A program made the position numbers and the translations under genes. Of a stretch of 64,000 nt of DNA, positions 1-9,721 are shown one piece after another. Every line of letters starts with the position of its first letter. Position 1 is the first letter of the stretch. The stretch covers positions 6,976,501 through 7,040,500 of the forward strand of contig NZ_CP163444.1 in assembly GCF_041053105.1 (NCBI RefSeq), given 5' to 3'. This DNA is from Streptomyces sp. R44. Lineage in GTDB: Bacteria; Actinomycetota; Actinomycetes; Streptomycetales; Streptomycetaceae. The notes beneath the pieces are model-generated. The model was not told where the DNA came from. It did not search any database and worked only from the letters and a program-made list of their open reading frames with translations.

Positions 1-1347
1 CACCAGCCCGACGACGGGCACATCACCTGGAACGGCGAACCCGTCCGGCTCCGCTCCCCGAGCGCCGCCGTCCGCCTCGGCATCGCCACCATCTACCAGG
101 AGCTCGACCTCGTCGAAGGCCTCACCGTCGCCGAGAACGTCCACCTCGGACACGAGCCCACCACCGCCGGCTTCGTCCGCACCCGCGCCGCACGGGCCAC
201 CACCACCGCACTCCTCACACGCCTCGGCCACCCCGAGATCGACCCCGCCCGCCGCGTCGGCGAACTCTCCGCCGCCCAGCAGCAGATCGTCTCCATGGCC
301 CGCGCCCTCTCCCACGACGTCCGTCTCATCGTCATGGACGAACCCTCCGCCGCCCTCGACCCCGACGAGGTCGACAACCTCTTCCGGATCGTCGCCGACC
401 TCACCGCGGAAGGCGTCGCCGTCGTCTACATCTCCCACCGCCTGGAGGAGATCCGCCGCATCGGCGACCGCGTCACCGTCCTCAAGGATGGCCGGGCCGT
501 CGCCCGCGGACTGCCCGCCGCGACCACCCCCACCCGGGACGTCGTCGCCCTCATGACCGGCCGGGACGTCCCGTACGTCTTCCCGGACCGGCCCGACCGG
601 ACCCCCACCACCGAACCCGTCCTCCGCGTCCAGGGCCTCGCCAGGAAAGGGGAGTTCGAGCCGCTCGACCTCGAACTGCGCCCCGGGGAGATCGTCGGCC
701 TCGCCGGGCTCGTCGGCTCCGGCCGCTCGGAGATCCTGGAGACCGTCTACGGGGCGCGCAGACCCACCGCCGGCCGCGTCCTCGTCGACGGGCGGCCCCT
801 GCGGCCCGGCAGCGTCCCCGCCGCAGTCCGCGCTGGCCTCGGCCTCGCCCCCGAGGAACGCAAGGCCCAGGGCCTGCTCCTCCTCGAATCCGTCACCCGC
901 AACGTCTCCCTCTCCTCCCTCGCCCGCTTCTCCCGGGCCGGCTGGATCGACCGCACCGCCGAACGGGCGACCGCCAGGGCCGCGACCCGCGAGCTGTCCC
1001 TCCGCCCCGACCACCCCGACGCCCGCGTCCGCACCCTCTCCGGCGGCAACCAGCAGAAAGCGGTCCTCGCCCGCTGGCTGCTCCGCGGCTGCCGGGTCCT
1101 CCTCCTCGACGAACCCACCCGCGGCGTCGACGTCGGCGCCCGCGCCGAGCTGTACGCCGTCATCCGCCGCCTCGCCGACGACGGCCTCGCCGTCCTCCTC
1201 GTCTCCAGCGAGGTCCCCGAAGTCCTCGGCCTCGCCGACCGCGTCCTGGTCCTGCGCGAGGGCCGGGTCGTCCACGAGGCGCCCGCCCGCGACCTCGACG
1301 AACACCGCGTACTCGACCTCGTGATGGAAGGGAGTCCGACGGCATGA
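1..1347 (+). CDS. Sugar ABC transporter ATP-binding subunit, RbsA/MglA type (5' partial)
   Basis: This is the energising subunit of a carbohydrate (CUT2-type) importer and acts at the inner face of the membrane. The frame is already open at base 1, so the first Walker A lies outside the window. Visible in the first ATPase domain are the Q-loop IYQE, a degenerate signature ELSAAQQQ and Walker B LIVMDEP. The second domain begins near base 660 with the degenerate Walker A GLVGSGRSE typical of RbsA second domains, then the signature LSGGNQQK and Walker B LLLDEPTRGVDVG. The stop overlaps the permease start (ATGA), which indicates one operon. The substrate cannot be read from the ATPase; ribose, xylose, inositol or another sugar is possible. 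Confidence 0.95.
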   Translation, partial: HQPDDGHITWNGEPVRLRSPSAAVRLGIATIYQELDLVEGLTVAENVHLGHEPTTAGFVRTRAARATTTALLTRLGHPEIDPARRVGELSAAQQQIVSMARALSHDVRLIVMDEPSAALDPDEVDNLFRIVADLTAEGVAVVYISHRLEEIRRIGDRVTVLKDGRAVARGLPAATTPTRDVVALMTGRDVPYVFPDRPDRTPTTEPVLRVQGLARKGEFEPLDLELRPGEIVGLAGLVGSGRSEILETVYGARRPTAGRVLVDGRPLRPGSVPAAVRAGLGLAPEERKAQGLLLLESVTRNVSLSSLARFSRAGWIDRTAERATARAATRELSLRPDHPDARVRTLSGGNQQKAVLARWLLRGCRVLLLDEPTRGVDVGARAELYAVIRRLADDGLAVLLVSSEVPEVLGLADRVLVLREGRVVHEAPARDLDEHRVLDLVMEGSPTA

Positions 1348-2345
1348 CGCTCACCAGCCCGGCCGAGGTGCCGGCCCGGGAAGGCCGCCGCCGCGCACTC
1401 GGCCTGAGGGCCGACGTCCGCAACCTGTCCCTGCTCGGCGTCCTGGCCGCCCTGGTCGCCGTCGGCGGCCTCACCCGGCCCGCAGAGTTCCTCGCCACCT
1501 CCAACCTCCAGCTCGTCCTGACGCAGGCCTCCGTCATCGGCGTCGTCACCGTCGGCATGACCTTCGTCATCACGAGCGGCGGCATCGACCTCTCCGTCGG
1601 CGCGATCGTCGCCCTCGCCTCCGTCTGGGCCACCACCCTCGCCACCCAGGAGTTCGGCTTCGCCGGCATCCTCTTCACGGCGGTGGTCGTCGGCCTCGGC
1701 TGCGGCCTGGTGAACGGCGTCCTCGTCGCGTACGGCGGGATGGTCCCCTTCATCGCCACCCTCGCGATGCTCGCCTCCGCCCGCGGTCTCGCCCTGCAGA
1801 TCACCGACGGCAGGACGCAGATCGTCACCGTCCCGTCCGTCCTCGACCTCGGCGTCCCCGACGCCTACGTCCTCGGGATCCCGCCGCTGGTCCTCGTCTT
1901 CGCCGCCGTCACCGCCGCCGGCTGGGTCGTGCTCAACCGCACCACCTTCGGCCGCCGCACGATCGCCGTCGGCGGCAACCCCGAGGCGGCCCGCCTCGCC
2001 GGCATCGACGTCCGCCGCCAGCGCCTCTTCCTCTATCTGCTGTCCGGCCTGTGCTGCGGCGTCGCCGCCTTCCTCCTGATCGTCCTCGCGGGGTCCGGCC
2101 AGAACACCAACGGCAACCTGTACGAACTCGACGCCATCGCCGCCGCGATCATCGGCGGCACCCTCCTCAGCGGCGGCCGCGGCACCATCGTCGGCTCCGT
2201 CCTCGGCGTCCTCGTCTTCACCACCATCACCAACATCTTCGCCCTCAACAACCTGCAGAGCGACGTCCAGCAGATCGCCAAGGGCGCGATCATCGTCGCC
2301 GCCGTCCTGGTCCAGCGCCGCACGGTCCGCGACACCGACGCCTGA
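1344..2345 (+). CDS. Sugar ABC transporter permease, RbsC type
   Basis: This 333-residue integral membrane protein is the channel subunit of the CUT2 importer. It has many hydrophobic helices and the family motif GMTFVITSGGIDLSVGAIVA near residues 70-90. It also has the conserved NTFG-like segment (NRTTFGRRTIAVGGNPEAA) in the cytoplasmic loop that contacts the ATPase. The ATG overlaps the ATPase stop by four bases, so translation is probably coupled. Its length is normal for the family. Assignment to the family is secure; the transported sugar is not known. Confidence 0.95.
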   Translation: MTLTSPAEVPAREGRRRALGLRADVRNLSLLGVLAALVAVGGLTRPAEFLATSNLQLVLTQASVIGVVTVGMTFVITSGGIDLSVGAIVALASVWATTLATQEFGFAGILFTAVVVGLGCGLVNGVLVAYGGMVPFIATLAMLASARGLALQITDGRTQIVTVPSVLDLGVPDAYVLGIPPLVLVFAAVTAAGWVVLNRTTFGRRTIAVGGNPEAARLAGIDVRRQRLFLYLLSGLCCGVAAFLLIVLAGSGQNTNGNLYELDAIAAAIIGGTLLSGGRGTIVGSVLGVLVFTTITNIFALNNLQSDVQQIAKGAIIVAAVLVQRRTVRDTDA

Positions 2346-2378
2346 CCTCCCCCTGTAGTCCCCTCCGCAGTTCCCCCG

Positions 2379-2420
2379 CAGTCCTTCCCCCGCAGTCCTT
2401 CCCCCGCAGTCCTTCCCCCG
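2379..2420. repeat. 14-bp tandem repeat between permease and binding-protein genes
   Basis: Three exact copies of CAGTCCTTCCCCCG occupy 2379-2392, 2393-2406 and 2407-2420. Degenerate half-copies flank them on both sides (about 2352-2378 and 2421-2430). The array fills most of the 105-bp gap between the permease stop and the binding-protein start. It leaves the ribosome binding region (CGAAGGG, near 2434-2440) intact. Copy number could vary by slippage and alter the spacing within the transcript. Confidence 0.9.
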
Positions 2421-2450
2421 TAGTCCTTCTCCTCGAAGGGTTGACCCGCC

Positions 2451-3497
2451 ATGCCCGAAACCAGCCGCAGACACCTCCTCCTCGGCGGTGCCGCCGTCTC
2501 CGCAGGAGCCCTCCTCACCGCCTGCACCAGCAACGAACCGAGGAACGCCAAGGACACAGCCCCCGTCGCGAGCGCCGCCCCCGCCGCCGACGACAAGCCG
2601 GGCACCCCCGTCACCATCGGCTTCGCCGGACCGCAGGCCGACCACGGCTGGCTCAACGCCATCAACGAGAACGCCGAACGGCGCGCCAAGAAGTACTCCG
2701 ACGTCACCCTGGAGATCACCGAGGGCTCCAACGACACCGCCGCCCAGATCGGCCAGGTCCAGACCCTCATCAACAAGAAGGTCGACGTCCTCGTCGTCCT
2801 CCCCGCCGACGGCAAGGCCCTCACCCAGGTCGGCCTCCAGGCCATGAAGGCCGGCATCCCCGTCGTCAACCTGGACAGGATCTTCGCCTCCCCACAGGCC
2901 TACCGCTGCTGGATCGGCGGCGACAACTACGGCATGGGCCTCAACGCCGGCCGCTTCATCGGCGAACAGCTCAAGGACAAGCCGGACGCCACCGTCGTCG
3001 AACTCGCCGGCATGGACAGTCTGGAACTCACCAAGCAGCGCACCCAGGGCTTCGACGACGCCCTCAAGAACTACCCCAACATCCGCAAGGTCGCCCGCCA
3101 GGCCGCCGACTTCACCGTCGAGTCCGGACAGGCCAAGATGGCCCAACTCCTCCAGGCACAGCCGAAGTTCGACGCCCTGTGGAACCACGACGACGACCAG
3201 GGCGTCGGCGCGCTCCGCGCCATCGCCCAGGCCGGCCGCAAGGACTTCCTCATGGTCGGCGGCGCCGGAGCCAAGTCCGCCATGGACGCCATCAAGGCCG
3301 ACGACAGCGTCCTCAAGGCCACCGTCCTCTACCCGCCGACCATGGCCGCCTCCGCGATCGACCTCGCCCGCGCCCTCGGCCAGAAGAAGGGGATCGGCGG
3401 CATGGCCGAGCTGGAGATCCCCGCCTCGATCACCCTCTACTCGGCCGTCGTCACCAAGGAGAACGTCGACGAGTACCTCCCCACCGGCTTCAACTGA
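2451..3497 (+). CDS. Sugar ABC transporter substrate-binding lipoprotein, RbsB type
   Basis: This 348-residue extracytoplasmic binding protein feeds the adjacent importer. The N-terminus has a twin-arginine pair (R6-R7), a hydrophobic stretch and a lipobox LTAC with the lipid-anchored Cys at residue 25. It is therefore probably a Tat-exported lipoprotein. The mature part is a Peripla_BP_4 fold: the segments PVTIGFAGPQADHGW, INKKVDVLVVLPADGKAL and AGIPVVNLDR are typical of RbsB-like proteins. The position after ATPase and permease, in the same direction, fits one transport operon. Confidence 0.93.
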   Translation: MPETSRRHLLLGGAAVSAGALLTACTSNEPRNAKDTAPVASAAPAADDKPGTPVTIGFAGPQADHGWLNAINENAERRAKKYSDVTLEITEGSNDTAAQIGQVQTLINKKVDVLVVLPADGKALTQVGLQAMKAGIPVVNLDRIFASPQAYRCWIGGDNYGMGLNAGRFIGEQLKDKPDATVVELAGMDSLELTKQRTQGFDDALKNYPNIRKVARQAADFTVESGQAKMAQLLQAQPKFDALWNHDDDQGVGALRAIAQAGRKDFLMVGGAGAKSAMDAIKADDSVLKATVLYPPTMAASAIDLARALGQKKGIGGMAELEIPASITLYSAVVTKENVDEYLPTGFN

Positions 3498-3549
3498 CCT
3501 CGCCGGTCCCGGGAGCCACTCGCCGCGCACCACGAAACGGAGGAACCGT

Positions 3550-4812
3550 ATGGAACAGACGGAGAGCGGGGCCGCACCGCCGGCGCTCGGCGTCGGCATG
3601 GTCGGCTACGCGTTCATGGGCGCCGCCCACTCACAGGGCTGGCGCACCGCGGGCCGCGCCTTCGACCTGCCGCTGCGACCGGTCCTCGCCGCCGTCGCCG
3701 GGCGCGACGCCGACGCCGTCCGGGCCGCCGCCCGCCGGCACGGCTGGGCCGCCGCAGAGACCGACTGGCGGGCCCTGATCGCCCGCGAGGACGTCCAGCT
3801 CGTCGACGTCTGCACCCCGGGCGACAGCCATGCGGAGATCGCCGTCGCCGCCCTGGAGGCCGGCAAGCACGTGCTGTGCGAGAAACCGCTCGCCAACTCG
3901 GTCGCCGAGGCCGAGACGATGGCGGCGGCCGCCGAGGCCGCCGCCGCCCGCGGCCAGATCGCCATGGTCGGCTTCAACTACCGCCGGGTGCCCGCCCTCA
4001 CGTACGCCCGCAGCCTCGTCGCCGACGGCCGGCTCGGCACCCTGCGGCACGTCCGCGTCACGTACCTCCAGGACTGGCTCGTCGACCCCGACTTCCCGCT
4101 GACCTGGCGCCTGGAGCGCGAGCACGCCGGCTCGGGCGCGCTCGGGGACCTGGGCGCCCACGCCGTCGACCTCGCCCAGTACCTCGCGGGGGAGCCGCTG
4201 GTCGGCGTGTCGGCGCTCACCGAGACCTTCGTACGGAAACGGCCGAGGCTCGCCGGAGCCGGCGCGGGCGGTCTCGGCGGGGGAGCGGGCTCGGAGGAGT
4301 ACGGGCAGGTCACCGTCGACGACGCCGCCCTCTTCACCGGGCGGCTCGCCTCCGGGGCGCTCGCCTCCTTCGAGGCCACCCGGATGGCCTCCGGACGCAA
4401 GAACGCGCTGCGCCTGGAGATCAACGGCGAGAAGGGCTCCCTCGCCTTCGACCTGGAGCGGCTCAACGAACTGTCCTTCCACGACCACACCGAGCCCGCC
4501 GTCTCGGCCGGCTTCCGCCGCATCCTCGTGACCGAACCCGGCCACCCGTACCTGGAGGGCTGGTGGCCGCCCGGCCACGGACTCGGCTACGAGCACACCT
4601 TCGCCCACCAGGCCCGCGACCTCGTCCACGCCATCGCCGGCGGCACCGCCCCCGCGCCCTCCTTCGCCGACGGCCTCCAGGTCCAGCGCGTCCTGGCGGC
4701 GGTGGAGGACAGCGCCCGGAACAACGCCGTCTACACCCCCGTACCGACCACCCCCGTACCGACCACCCCCGTACCGACCACCCCCGTACCGACCACCCCC
4801 GTATCCGGCTAG
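3550..4812 (+). CDS. Gfo/Idh/MocA-family NAD(P)-dependent oxidoreductase
   Basis: This 420-residue cytoplasmic dehydrogenase probably oxidises the imported sugar or cyclitol. The N-terminal Rossmann fold shows [17 protein letters not shown] (about residues 15-32). The family's EKPLANS motif (Lys of the catalytic site) and the [14 protein letters not shown] segment with its His are present. The C-terminus carries four perfect PVPTT repeats that belong to no known domain. The preceding ABC genes and the following TIM-barrel gene place it in a catabolic operon. Inositol dehydrogenase or another sugar dehydrogenase are both possible. Confidence 0.92.
   Translation: MEQTESGAAPPALGVGMVGYAFMGAAHSQGWRTAGRAFDLPLRPVLAAVAGRDADAVRAAARRHGWAAAETDWRALIAREDVQLVDVCTPGDSHAEIAVAALEAGKHVLCEKPLANSVAEAETMAAAAEAAAARGQIAMVGFNYRRVPALTYARSLVADGRLGTLRHVRVTYLQDWLVDPDFPLTWRLEREHAGSGALGDLGAHAVDLAQYLAGEPLVGVSALTETFVRKRPRLAGAGAGGLGGGAGSEEYGQVTVDDAALFTGRLASGALASFEATRMASGRKNALRLEINGEKGSLAFDLERLNELSFHDHTEPAVSAGFRRILVTEPGHPYLEGWWPPGHGLGYEHTFAHQARDLVHAIAGGTAPAPSFADGLQVQRVLAAVEDSARNNAVYTPVPTTPVPTTPVPTTPVPTTPVSG
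4738..4797. repeat. 15-bp in-frame tandem repeat at the dehydrogenase C-terminus
   Basis: CCCGTACCGACCACC occurs four times without a mismatch (4738, 4753, 4768, 4783) and is followed by a truncated copy. It is in frame, so the protein ends in (PVPTT)x4 plus PVSG. The unit length is a multiple of three, so changes in copy number would not break the reading frame. It lies just before the stop codon at 4810-4812. Confidence 0.95.
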
Positions 4813-4825
4813 GAGGCGCCCGACC

Positions 4826-5830
4826 GTGCCACGACCCTTCACCCTCTTCACCGGCCAATGGGCCGACCTGCCCCTGGAGGAGGTCTGCCGGCTCGCCCGC
4901 GACTTCGGCTACGACGGCCTCGAACTCGCCTGCTGGGGAGATCACTTCGAAGTCGACAAGGCCCTCGCCGACCCCGCGTACGTCAAGGGGAGACGCGAAC
5001 TGCTCGACGCGTACGGCCTGAAGTGCTGGGCGATCTCCAACCACCTGGTGGGACAGGCCGTCTGCGACCATCCGATCGACGAACGCCACCAGGCGATCGT
5101 GCCCGCCCGGATCTGGGGCGACGGCGACGCCGAGGGGGTCCGGCGGCGGGCCGCGCGCGAGCTCGCGGACACCGCGCGGGCCGCGGCGGCGCTCGGCGTC
5201 GACACCGTCGTCGGCTTCACCGGCTCGTCGATCTGGCACCTGGTGGCGATGTTCCCACCCGTCCCCGAGCGCATGATCGAGCGCGGCTTCGAGGACTTCG
5301 CCGAACGGTGGAACCCGATCCTCGACGTCTTCGACGCCGAAGGGGTGCGCTTCGCCCACGAGGTGCACCCCAGCGAGATCGCGTACGACTACTGGACCAC
5401 CCAGCGGGCCCTGGACGCCGTCGGCCGCAGGCCGGCCTTCGGGCTCAACTTCGACCCGAGCCACTTCGTCTGGCAGGACCTCGATCCCGTCGGCTTCCTG
5501 TGGGACTTCCGCGACCGGATCTACCACGTGGACTGCAAGGAGGCCCGCAAGCGGCTCGACGGCCGCAACGGGCGGCTCGGCTCCCATCTGCCCTGGGGCG
5601 ATCCCCGGCGCGGCTGGGACTTCGTCTCCGCCGGGCACGGCGACGTGCCCTGGGAGGACGTCTTCCGGATGCTGCGGTCCATCGGCTACGGCGGACCGGT
5701 CTCCGTGGAGTGGGAGGACGCCGGCATGGACCGGCTGACCGGGGCGCCCGAGGCGCTCTCCTTCCTCAAGCGGTACGACTTCGACCCTCCGGCGGCCTCG
5801 TTCGACGCCGCCTTCGGGGGCGGTGACTGA
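4826..5830 (+). CDS. Sugar phosphate isomerase/epimerase, AP_endonuc_2 TIM barrel
   Basis: This 334-residue cytoplasmic protein belongs to the xylose-isomerase-like TIM barrel family. It is predicted to isomerise or epimerise the product of the preceding dehydrogenase. Putative metal ligands lie in [25 protein letters not shown] and [10 protein letters not shown], the usual E/D/H/E positions of the family. The start is GTG at 4826, 10 bases after a strong AGGAGG, and the gene follows the dehydrogenase by 13 bases. IolE/IolI-like or hydroxypyruvate-isomerase-like functions cannot be told apart by eye. Confidence 0.9.
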   Translation: MPRPFTLFTGQWADLPLEEVCRLARDFGYDGLELACWGDHFEVDKALADPAYVKGRRELLDAYGLKCWAISNHLVGQAVCDHPIDERHQAIVPARIWGDGDAEGVRRRAARELADTARAAAALGVDTVVGFTGSSIWHLVAMFPPVPERMIERGFEDFAERWNPILDVFDAEGVRFAHEVHPSEIAYDYWTTQRALDAVGRRPAFGLNFDPSHFVWQDLDPVGFLWDFRDRIYHVDCKEARKRLDGRNGRLGSHLPWGDPRRGWDFVSAGHGDVPWEDVFRMLRSIGYGGPVSVEWEDAGMDRLTGAPEALSFLKRYDFDPPAASFDAAFGGGD

Positions 5831-5840
5831 CGTCCCGCGC

Positions 5841-5874
5841 TTCCACCGCGGAGGCTTTGTCCTCTCGCGGTGGA
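5841..5874. terminator. Stem-loop terminator after the sugar operon
   Basis: TTCCACCGCG pairs perfectly with CGCGGTGGAA, and the inner GAGG/CCTC pair extends the stem with one bulge. It starts 10 bases after the isomerase stop. No T-run follows, which is usual for Streptomyces terminators. Confidence 0.7.
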
Positions 5875-5901
5875 AAGTTCGACCGATGCGTGCACAAGGG
5901 G

Positions 5902-5930
5902 TTCACGGAGTGGACGAACCTCGCTACGGT
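5902..5930 (+). promoter_or_regulatory. Candidate promoter for the ThuA multidomain gene
   Basis: TTCACG (5902-5907) and TACGGT (5925-5930) are separated by 17 bases and resemble vegetative -35/-10 hexamers. They lie after the upstream terminator and about 97 bases before the GTG at 6027. This is a motif match only. Confidence 0.35.
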
Positions 5931-6026
5931 CCCTGATGTGTACATGGCGTAACTGGCCCCTTCGACCAGCGTGACGGCGCACGCCGGTCCCCGGACACCC
6001 GCACACCCCTACTCCGGAGGACATCC

Positions 6027-9000
6027 GTGCACAGACAACGACTCCGAGCCAGGAAGACCCTCGCCCTCCTCACCGTCGGACTCCTCGCCCTCGGCGCCCC
6101 CCAGGTCCTCGCGGCCGAACCCGAAACCCCCGCCGCCGCTTCCGGCGAGGAGTTCCAGCAGGTCACCCTCGCCAAGGGCGGCGAGGAAGTCGGCGAACCC
6201 ATGTCCCTCGCCGTACTCCCCGACCGCAGCGTCCTGCACACCGACCGCGGCGGCGAACTCCGCCGCACCGACGCCGCCGGCAACACCACCGTCATCGGCA
6301 CCGTCCCCGTCTACTCCCACGACGAGGAAGGCCTCCAGGGCATCGGCCTCGACCCCGACTTCGCCCGGAACAGGGCCATCTACCTCTACTACGCCCCACC
6401 CCTGGACACCCCCGCCGGCGACGCCCCCAACGACGGCACCCCGGCCCAGTTCGCCCCGTACGACGGCGTCAACCGCCTCTCCCGCTTCACGCTCGACACC
6501 GACTTCACCCTCGACAACAGCAGCGAGAAGAAGGTCCTCGACATCCCCGCCACCCGCGGCATCTGCTGCCACGTCGGCGGAGACATCGACTTCGACGCCC
6601 AGGGCAACCTCTACCTGTCGACCGGCGACGACTCCAACCCCTTCGCCTCCGACGGCTTCACCCCCATGGACACCCGCCCCGGCCGCAACCCCGCCTTCGA
6701 CGCCCGCCGCACCTCCGGCAACACCAACGACCTCCGCGGCAAGATCCTCCGCATCAAGGTCGCCGACGACGGCAGCTACACCGTCCCCGACGGCAACCTC
6801 TTCGCCCCCGGCACCGCCAAGACCCGGCCCGAGATCTACGCCATGGGCTTCCGCAACCCCTTCCGCTTCAGCGTCGACAAGACCACCGGCGTCCTGTACG
6901 TCGGCGACTACGGCCCCGACGCCGGCGCCGCCGACCCGAAGCGCGGCCCCGCCGGACAGGTCGAGTTCGCCCGCGTCACCCGACCCGGCAACTTCGGCTG
7001 GCCCTTCTGCACCGGCAAGAACGACCCCTACGTCGCCTACGACTTCACCACCGGCACCTCAGGCGCCACCTTCGACTGCGCCGCACTGAAGAACGAATCC
7101 CCGTACAACACCGGACTCGTCGACCTGCCCCCGGCCGAACCCGCCTGGATCCCCTACAACGGCGGCTCCGTACCCGAGTTCGGCACCGGCTCCGAATCAC
7201 CCATGGGCGGACCCGTCTACCGCTACGACCCCGCCAACACCTCCCCGGTCAAGTTCCCCGAGTCCTACGACGGCGACTTCTTCGCCGGAGAATTCGGCCG
7301 CCGCTGGATCAAGCGCATCGACCAGGACACCGACGGCACCGTCCGCTCCATCAACCCCGTCCCCTGGACCGGCACCCAGATCATGGACATGGCCTTCGGC
7401 CCCGACGGCGCCCTCTACGTCCTCGACTACGGCACCGCCTGGTTCGGCGGCGACCACAACTCCGGCCTCTACCGCATCGAGAACGCCACCGGCGGCCACT
7501 CACCCGTCGCCGAAGCGAGCGCCGACAAGACCTCCGGCACCGCACCCCTCAAGGTCACCCTCTCCGCCGCCGGCACCACCGACGCCGACGGCGACCCCCT
7601 CACCTACAGCTGGGACTTCGGCGACGGCACCACCGCCACCACCGCCAACCCCACCCACACCTACCGCACCAACGGCACCTACGTGGCGACCGTGACCGCC
7701 AAGGACACCACCGGCCGCACCGGATCCGCCTCCGTCCACCTCACCGTCGGCAACACCGCACCCAAGGTCACCCTCCGACTCCCCACCGACGGCGCCCTCT
7801 TCTCCTTCGGCGACGACATCCCCTTCAAGGTCACCGTCAACGACCCCGAAGACTCCGCCACCGGCCCGATCGACTGCACCAAGATCAAGGTCACCTACGT
7901 CCTCGGCCACGACAGCCACGGCCACCCCGTCACCACCGCCAACGGCTGCACCGGCACCATCAAGACCTCCGCCGACGGCGGCCACGACGACGACGCCAAC
8001 ATCTTCGCCGTCTTCAACGCCGAATACACCGACAACGGCGGCGGCGGACAGCCCGCCCTCACCGGCAGCGACCAGGCCAAACTCCAGCCCCGCCACCGCC
8101 AGGCCGAACACTTCGACACCCAGAGCGGCATCCGCACCTACGACAAGACCCAGGCCCACGGCGGCCGCACCGTCGGCGACATCGACAACGGCGACTGGAT
8201 CGCCTTCACCCCCTACCACCTCGCCGGCGCCACCCACCTCACCGCCCGCATCTCCTCCGGCGGCGCCGGCGGCCTCCTCGAAGTCCGCACCGGCTCACCC
8301 ACCGGCACCCTCCTCGGCACCGCCCCCGTCCCCGTCACCGGCAGCTGGGAGACCTTCCAGGACATCGACATCCCCCTGCGCGCCGCACCCCGCAGGACCA
8401 CCCAGCTCTACCTCGTCTTCAAGGGCGGCGCCGGAGCCCTCTACGACCTCGACGACTTCACCCTCTCCAGCACACCCATCGACCGCACCACCAAGCGCGT
8501 CCTCGTCTTCTCCAGGACCGCCGGCTTCCGCCACGACTCCATCCCCAGCGGCATCACCGCCCTCAAGGAACTCGGCGCCGACAACAACATCGTCGTCGAC
8601 ACCACCGAAGAACCACGCCAGTTCACCACCGGCAACCTCGCCCGCTACGACGCCGTCGTCTTCCTCTCCACCACCGGCGACGTCCTCGACACCGACCAGC
8701 AGACCGCCTTCGAGCAGTACGTCTCCGCCGGCGGCGGCTACATGGGCATCCACGCCGCAGCCGACACCGAATACGACTGGGGCTTCTACGGCGGGCTCGT
8801 CGGCGCCTACTTCCAGTCCCACCCCCAGATCCAGCCCGCCACCGTCCGCGTCGAGGAGCACACCCACCCCGCCACCGCCCACCTCGACGGCCCCTGGCAG
8901 CGCACCGACGAGTGGTACAACTACCGCACCAACCCCCGCGAGCAGGCCCGCGTCCTCGCCACCCTCGACGAGACCACCTACCAGGGCGGCACCATGAAGG

Positions 9001-9713
9001 GCGACCACCCCATCGCCTGGTGCCAGACCTACGGCGGCGGCCGCTCCTTCTACACCGGCGGCGGCCACACCAAGGACTCCTACACCGAACCCGCCTTCCG
9101 GCAGCACCTCCTCGGCGGACTCCAGTACGCCACCGGCCGGACCAAGGCCGACTGCAGCCCGCAGACCGGCTACCGCAGCCTCTTCAACGGCGAGACCCGC
9201 GAGGGCTGGAAACAGGCCGGACCCGGCGCCTTCGACGTCACCGACGGCGAACTCCGCTCCACCGGCGGCATGGGACTCCTCTGGTACCAGGCCAAGGAAT
9301 TCCGCTCCTACTCCCTCACCCTCGACTGGAAACTCACCGGCGACTCCAACTCCGGCGTCTTCCTCGGCTTCCCCGCCTCCGACGACCCCTGGTCCGCCGT
9401 GAACAACGGCTACGAGGTCCAGATCGACGCCACCGACACCCCCGACCGCACCACCGGAGCCGTCTACGGCTTCAAATCCGCCGACCTCAAGACCCGCGAC
9501 CAGGCCCTCCGGCCGCCCGGCCAGTGGAACACGTACGAACTCCGCGTCACCGGCGAACGCCTCCAGGTCTTCCTCAACGGCGTCAAGATCAACGACTTCA
9601 CCAACACCGACCCGGCCCGCAGCCTCACCGACGGCCACATCGGCATCCAGAACCACGGAGCCGAGGACCAGGTCGCCTTCCGCGACATCCGCATCAAGGA
9701 ACTCCCCTCCTGA
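6027..9713 (+). CDS. Secreted multidomain sugar-active protein: GSDH, PKD, CBM6, ThuA, DUF1080
   Basis: This is a 1228-residue exported protein. The Sec-type signal peptide covers about residues 1-30 (ends LAAEP). A PQQ-type glucose/sorbosone dehydrogenase beta-propeller follows (about 35-485; GIGLDPDFARN, AMGFRNPFRFS). Next come a PKD domain (about 490-575; YSWDFGDGTT), a linker, a CBM6-like carbohydrate-binding module (about 688-815), a ThuA trehalose-utilisation domain (about 820-1035; GGGYMGIHAAADTEY), and a DUF1080 / 3-keto-disaccharide hydrolase domain (about 1050-1228; LFNGETREGW). The GTG start follows CCGGAGG. Oxidation and hydrolysis of glycosides outside the cell is inferred from the domains; no substrate is proven. 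It stands alone between two terminator-like hairpins. Confidence 0.93.
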   Translation: MHRQRLRARKTLALLTVGLLALGAPQVLAAEPETPAAASGEEFQQVTLAKGGEEVGEPMSLAVLPDRSVLHTDRGGELRRTDAAGNTTVIGTVPVYSHDEEGLQGIGLDPDFARNRAIYLYYAPPLDTPAGDAPNDGTPAQFAPYDGVNRLSRFTLDTDFTLDNSSEKKVLDIPATRGICCHVGGDIDFDAQGNLYLSTGDDSNPFASDGFTPMDTRPGRNPAFDARRTSGNTNDLRGKILRIKVADDGSYTVPDGNLFAPGTAKTRPEIYAMGFRNPFRFSVDKTTGVLYVGDYGPDAGAADPKRGPAGQVEFARVTRPGNFGWPFCTGKNDPYVAYDFTTGTSGATFDCAALKNESPYNTGLVDLPPAEPAWIPYNGGSVPEFGTGSESPMGGPVYRYDPANTSPVKFPESYDGDFFAGEFGRRWIKRIDQDTDGTVRSINPVPWTGTQIMDMAFGPDGALYVLDYGTAWFGGDHNSGLYRIENATGGHSPVAEASADKTSGTAPLKVTLSAAGTTDADGDPLTYSWDFGDGTTATTANPTHTYRTNGTYVATVTAKDTTGRTGSASVHLTVGNTAPKVTLRLPTDGALFSFGDDIPFKVTVNDPEDSATGPIDCTKIKVTYVLGHDSHGHPVTTANGCTGTIKTSADGGHDDDANIFAVFNAEYTDNGGGGQPALTGSDQAKLQPRHRQAEHFDTQSGIRTYDKTQAHGGRTVGDIDNGDWIAFTPYHLAGATHLTARISSGGAGGLLEVRTGSPTGTLLGTAPVPVTGSWETFQDIDIPLRAAPRRTTQLYLVFKGGAGALYDLDDFTLSSTPIDRTTKRVLVFSRTAGFRHDSIPSGITALKELGADNNIVVDTTEEPRQFTTGNLARYDAVVFLSTTGDVLDTDQQTAFEQYVSAGGGYMGIHAAADTEYDWGFYGGLVGAYFQSHPQIQPATVRVEEHTHPATAHLDGPWQRTDEWYNYRTNPREQARVLATLDETTYQGGTMKGDHPIAWCQTYGGGRSFYTGGGHTKDSYTEPAFRQHLLGGLQYATGRTKADCSPQTGYRSLFNGETREGWKQAGPGAFDVTDGELRSTGGMGLLWYQAKEFRSYSLTLDWKLTGDSNSGVFLGFPASDDPWSAVNNGYEVQIDATDTPDRTTGAVYGFKSADLKTRDQALRPPGQWNTYELRVTGERLQVFLNGVKINDFTNTDPARSLTDGHIGIQNHGAEDQVAFRDIRIKELPS

Positions 9714-9721
9714 CGGGACCT

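Noticed and set aside
747..3599. 950-codon open frame on the minus strand, opposite the ABC transporter genes
   Set aside because: It is a mirror of GC-biased codons: Gly/Asp/Val-rich without any domain, opposite three clear genes. The same holds for other long antisense frames, for example at 8295-9656, 13411-15576 and 28572-30812.
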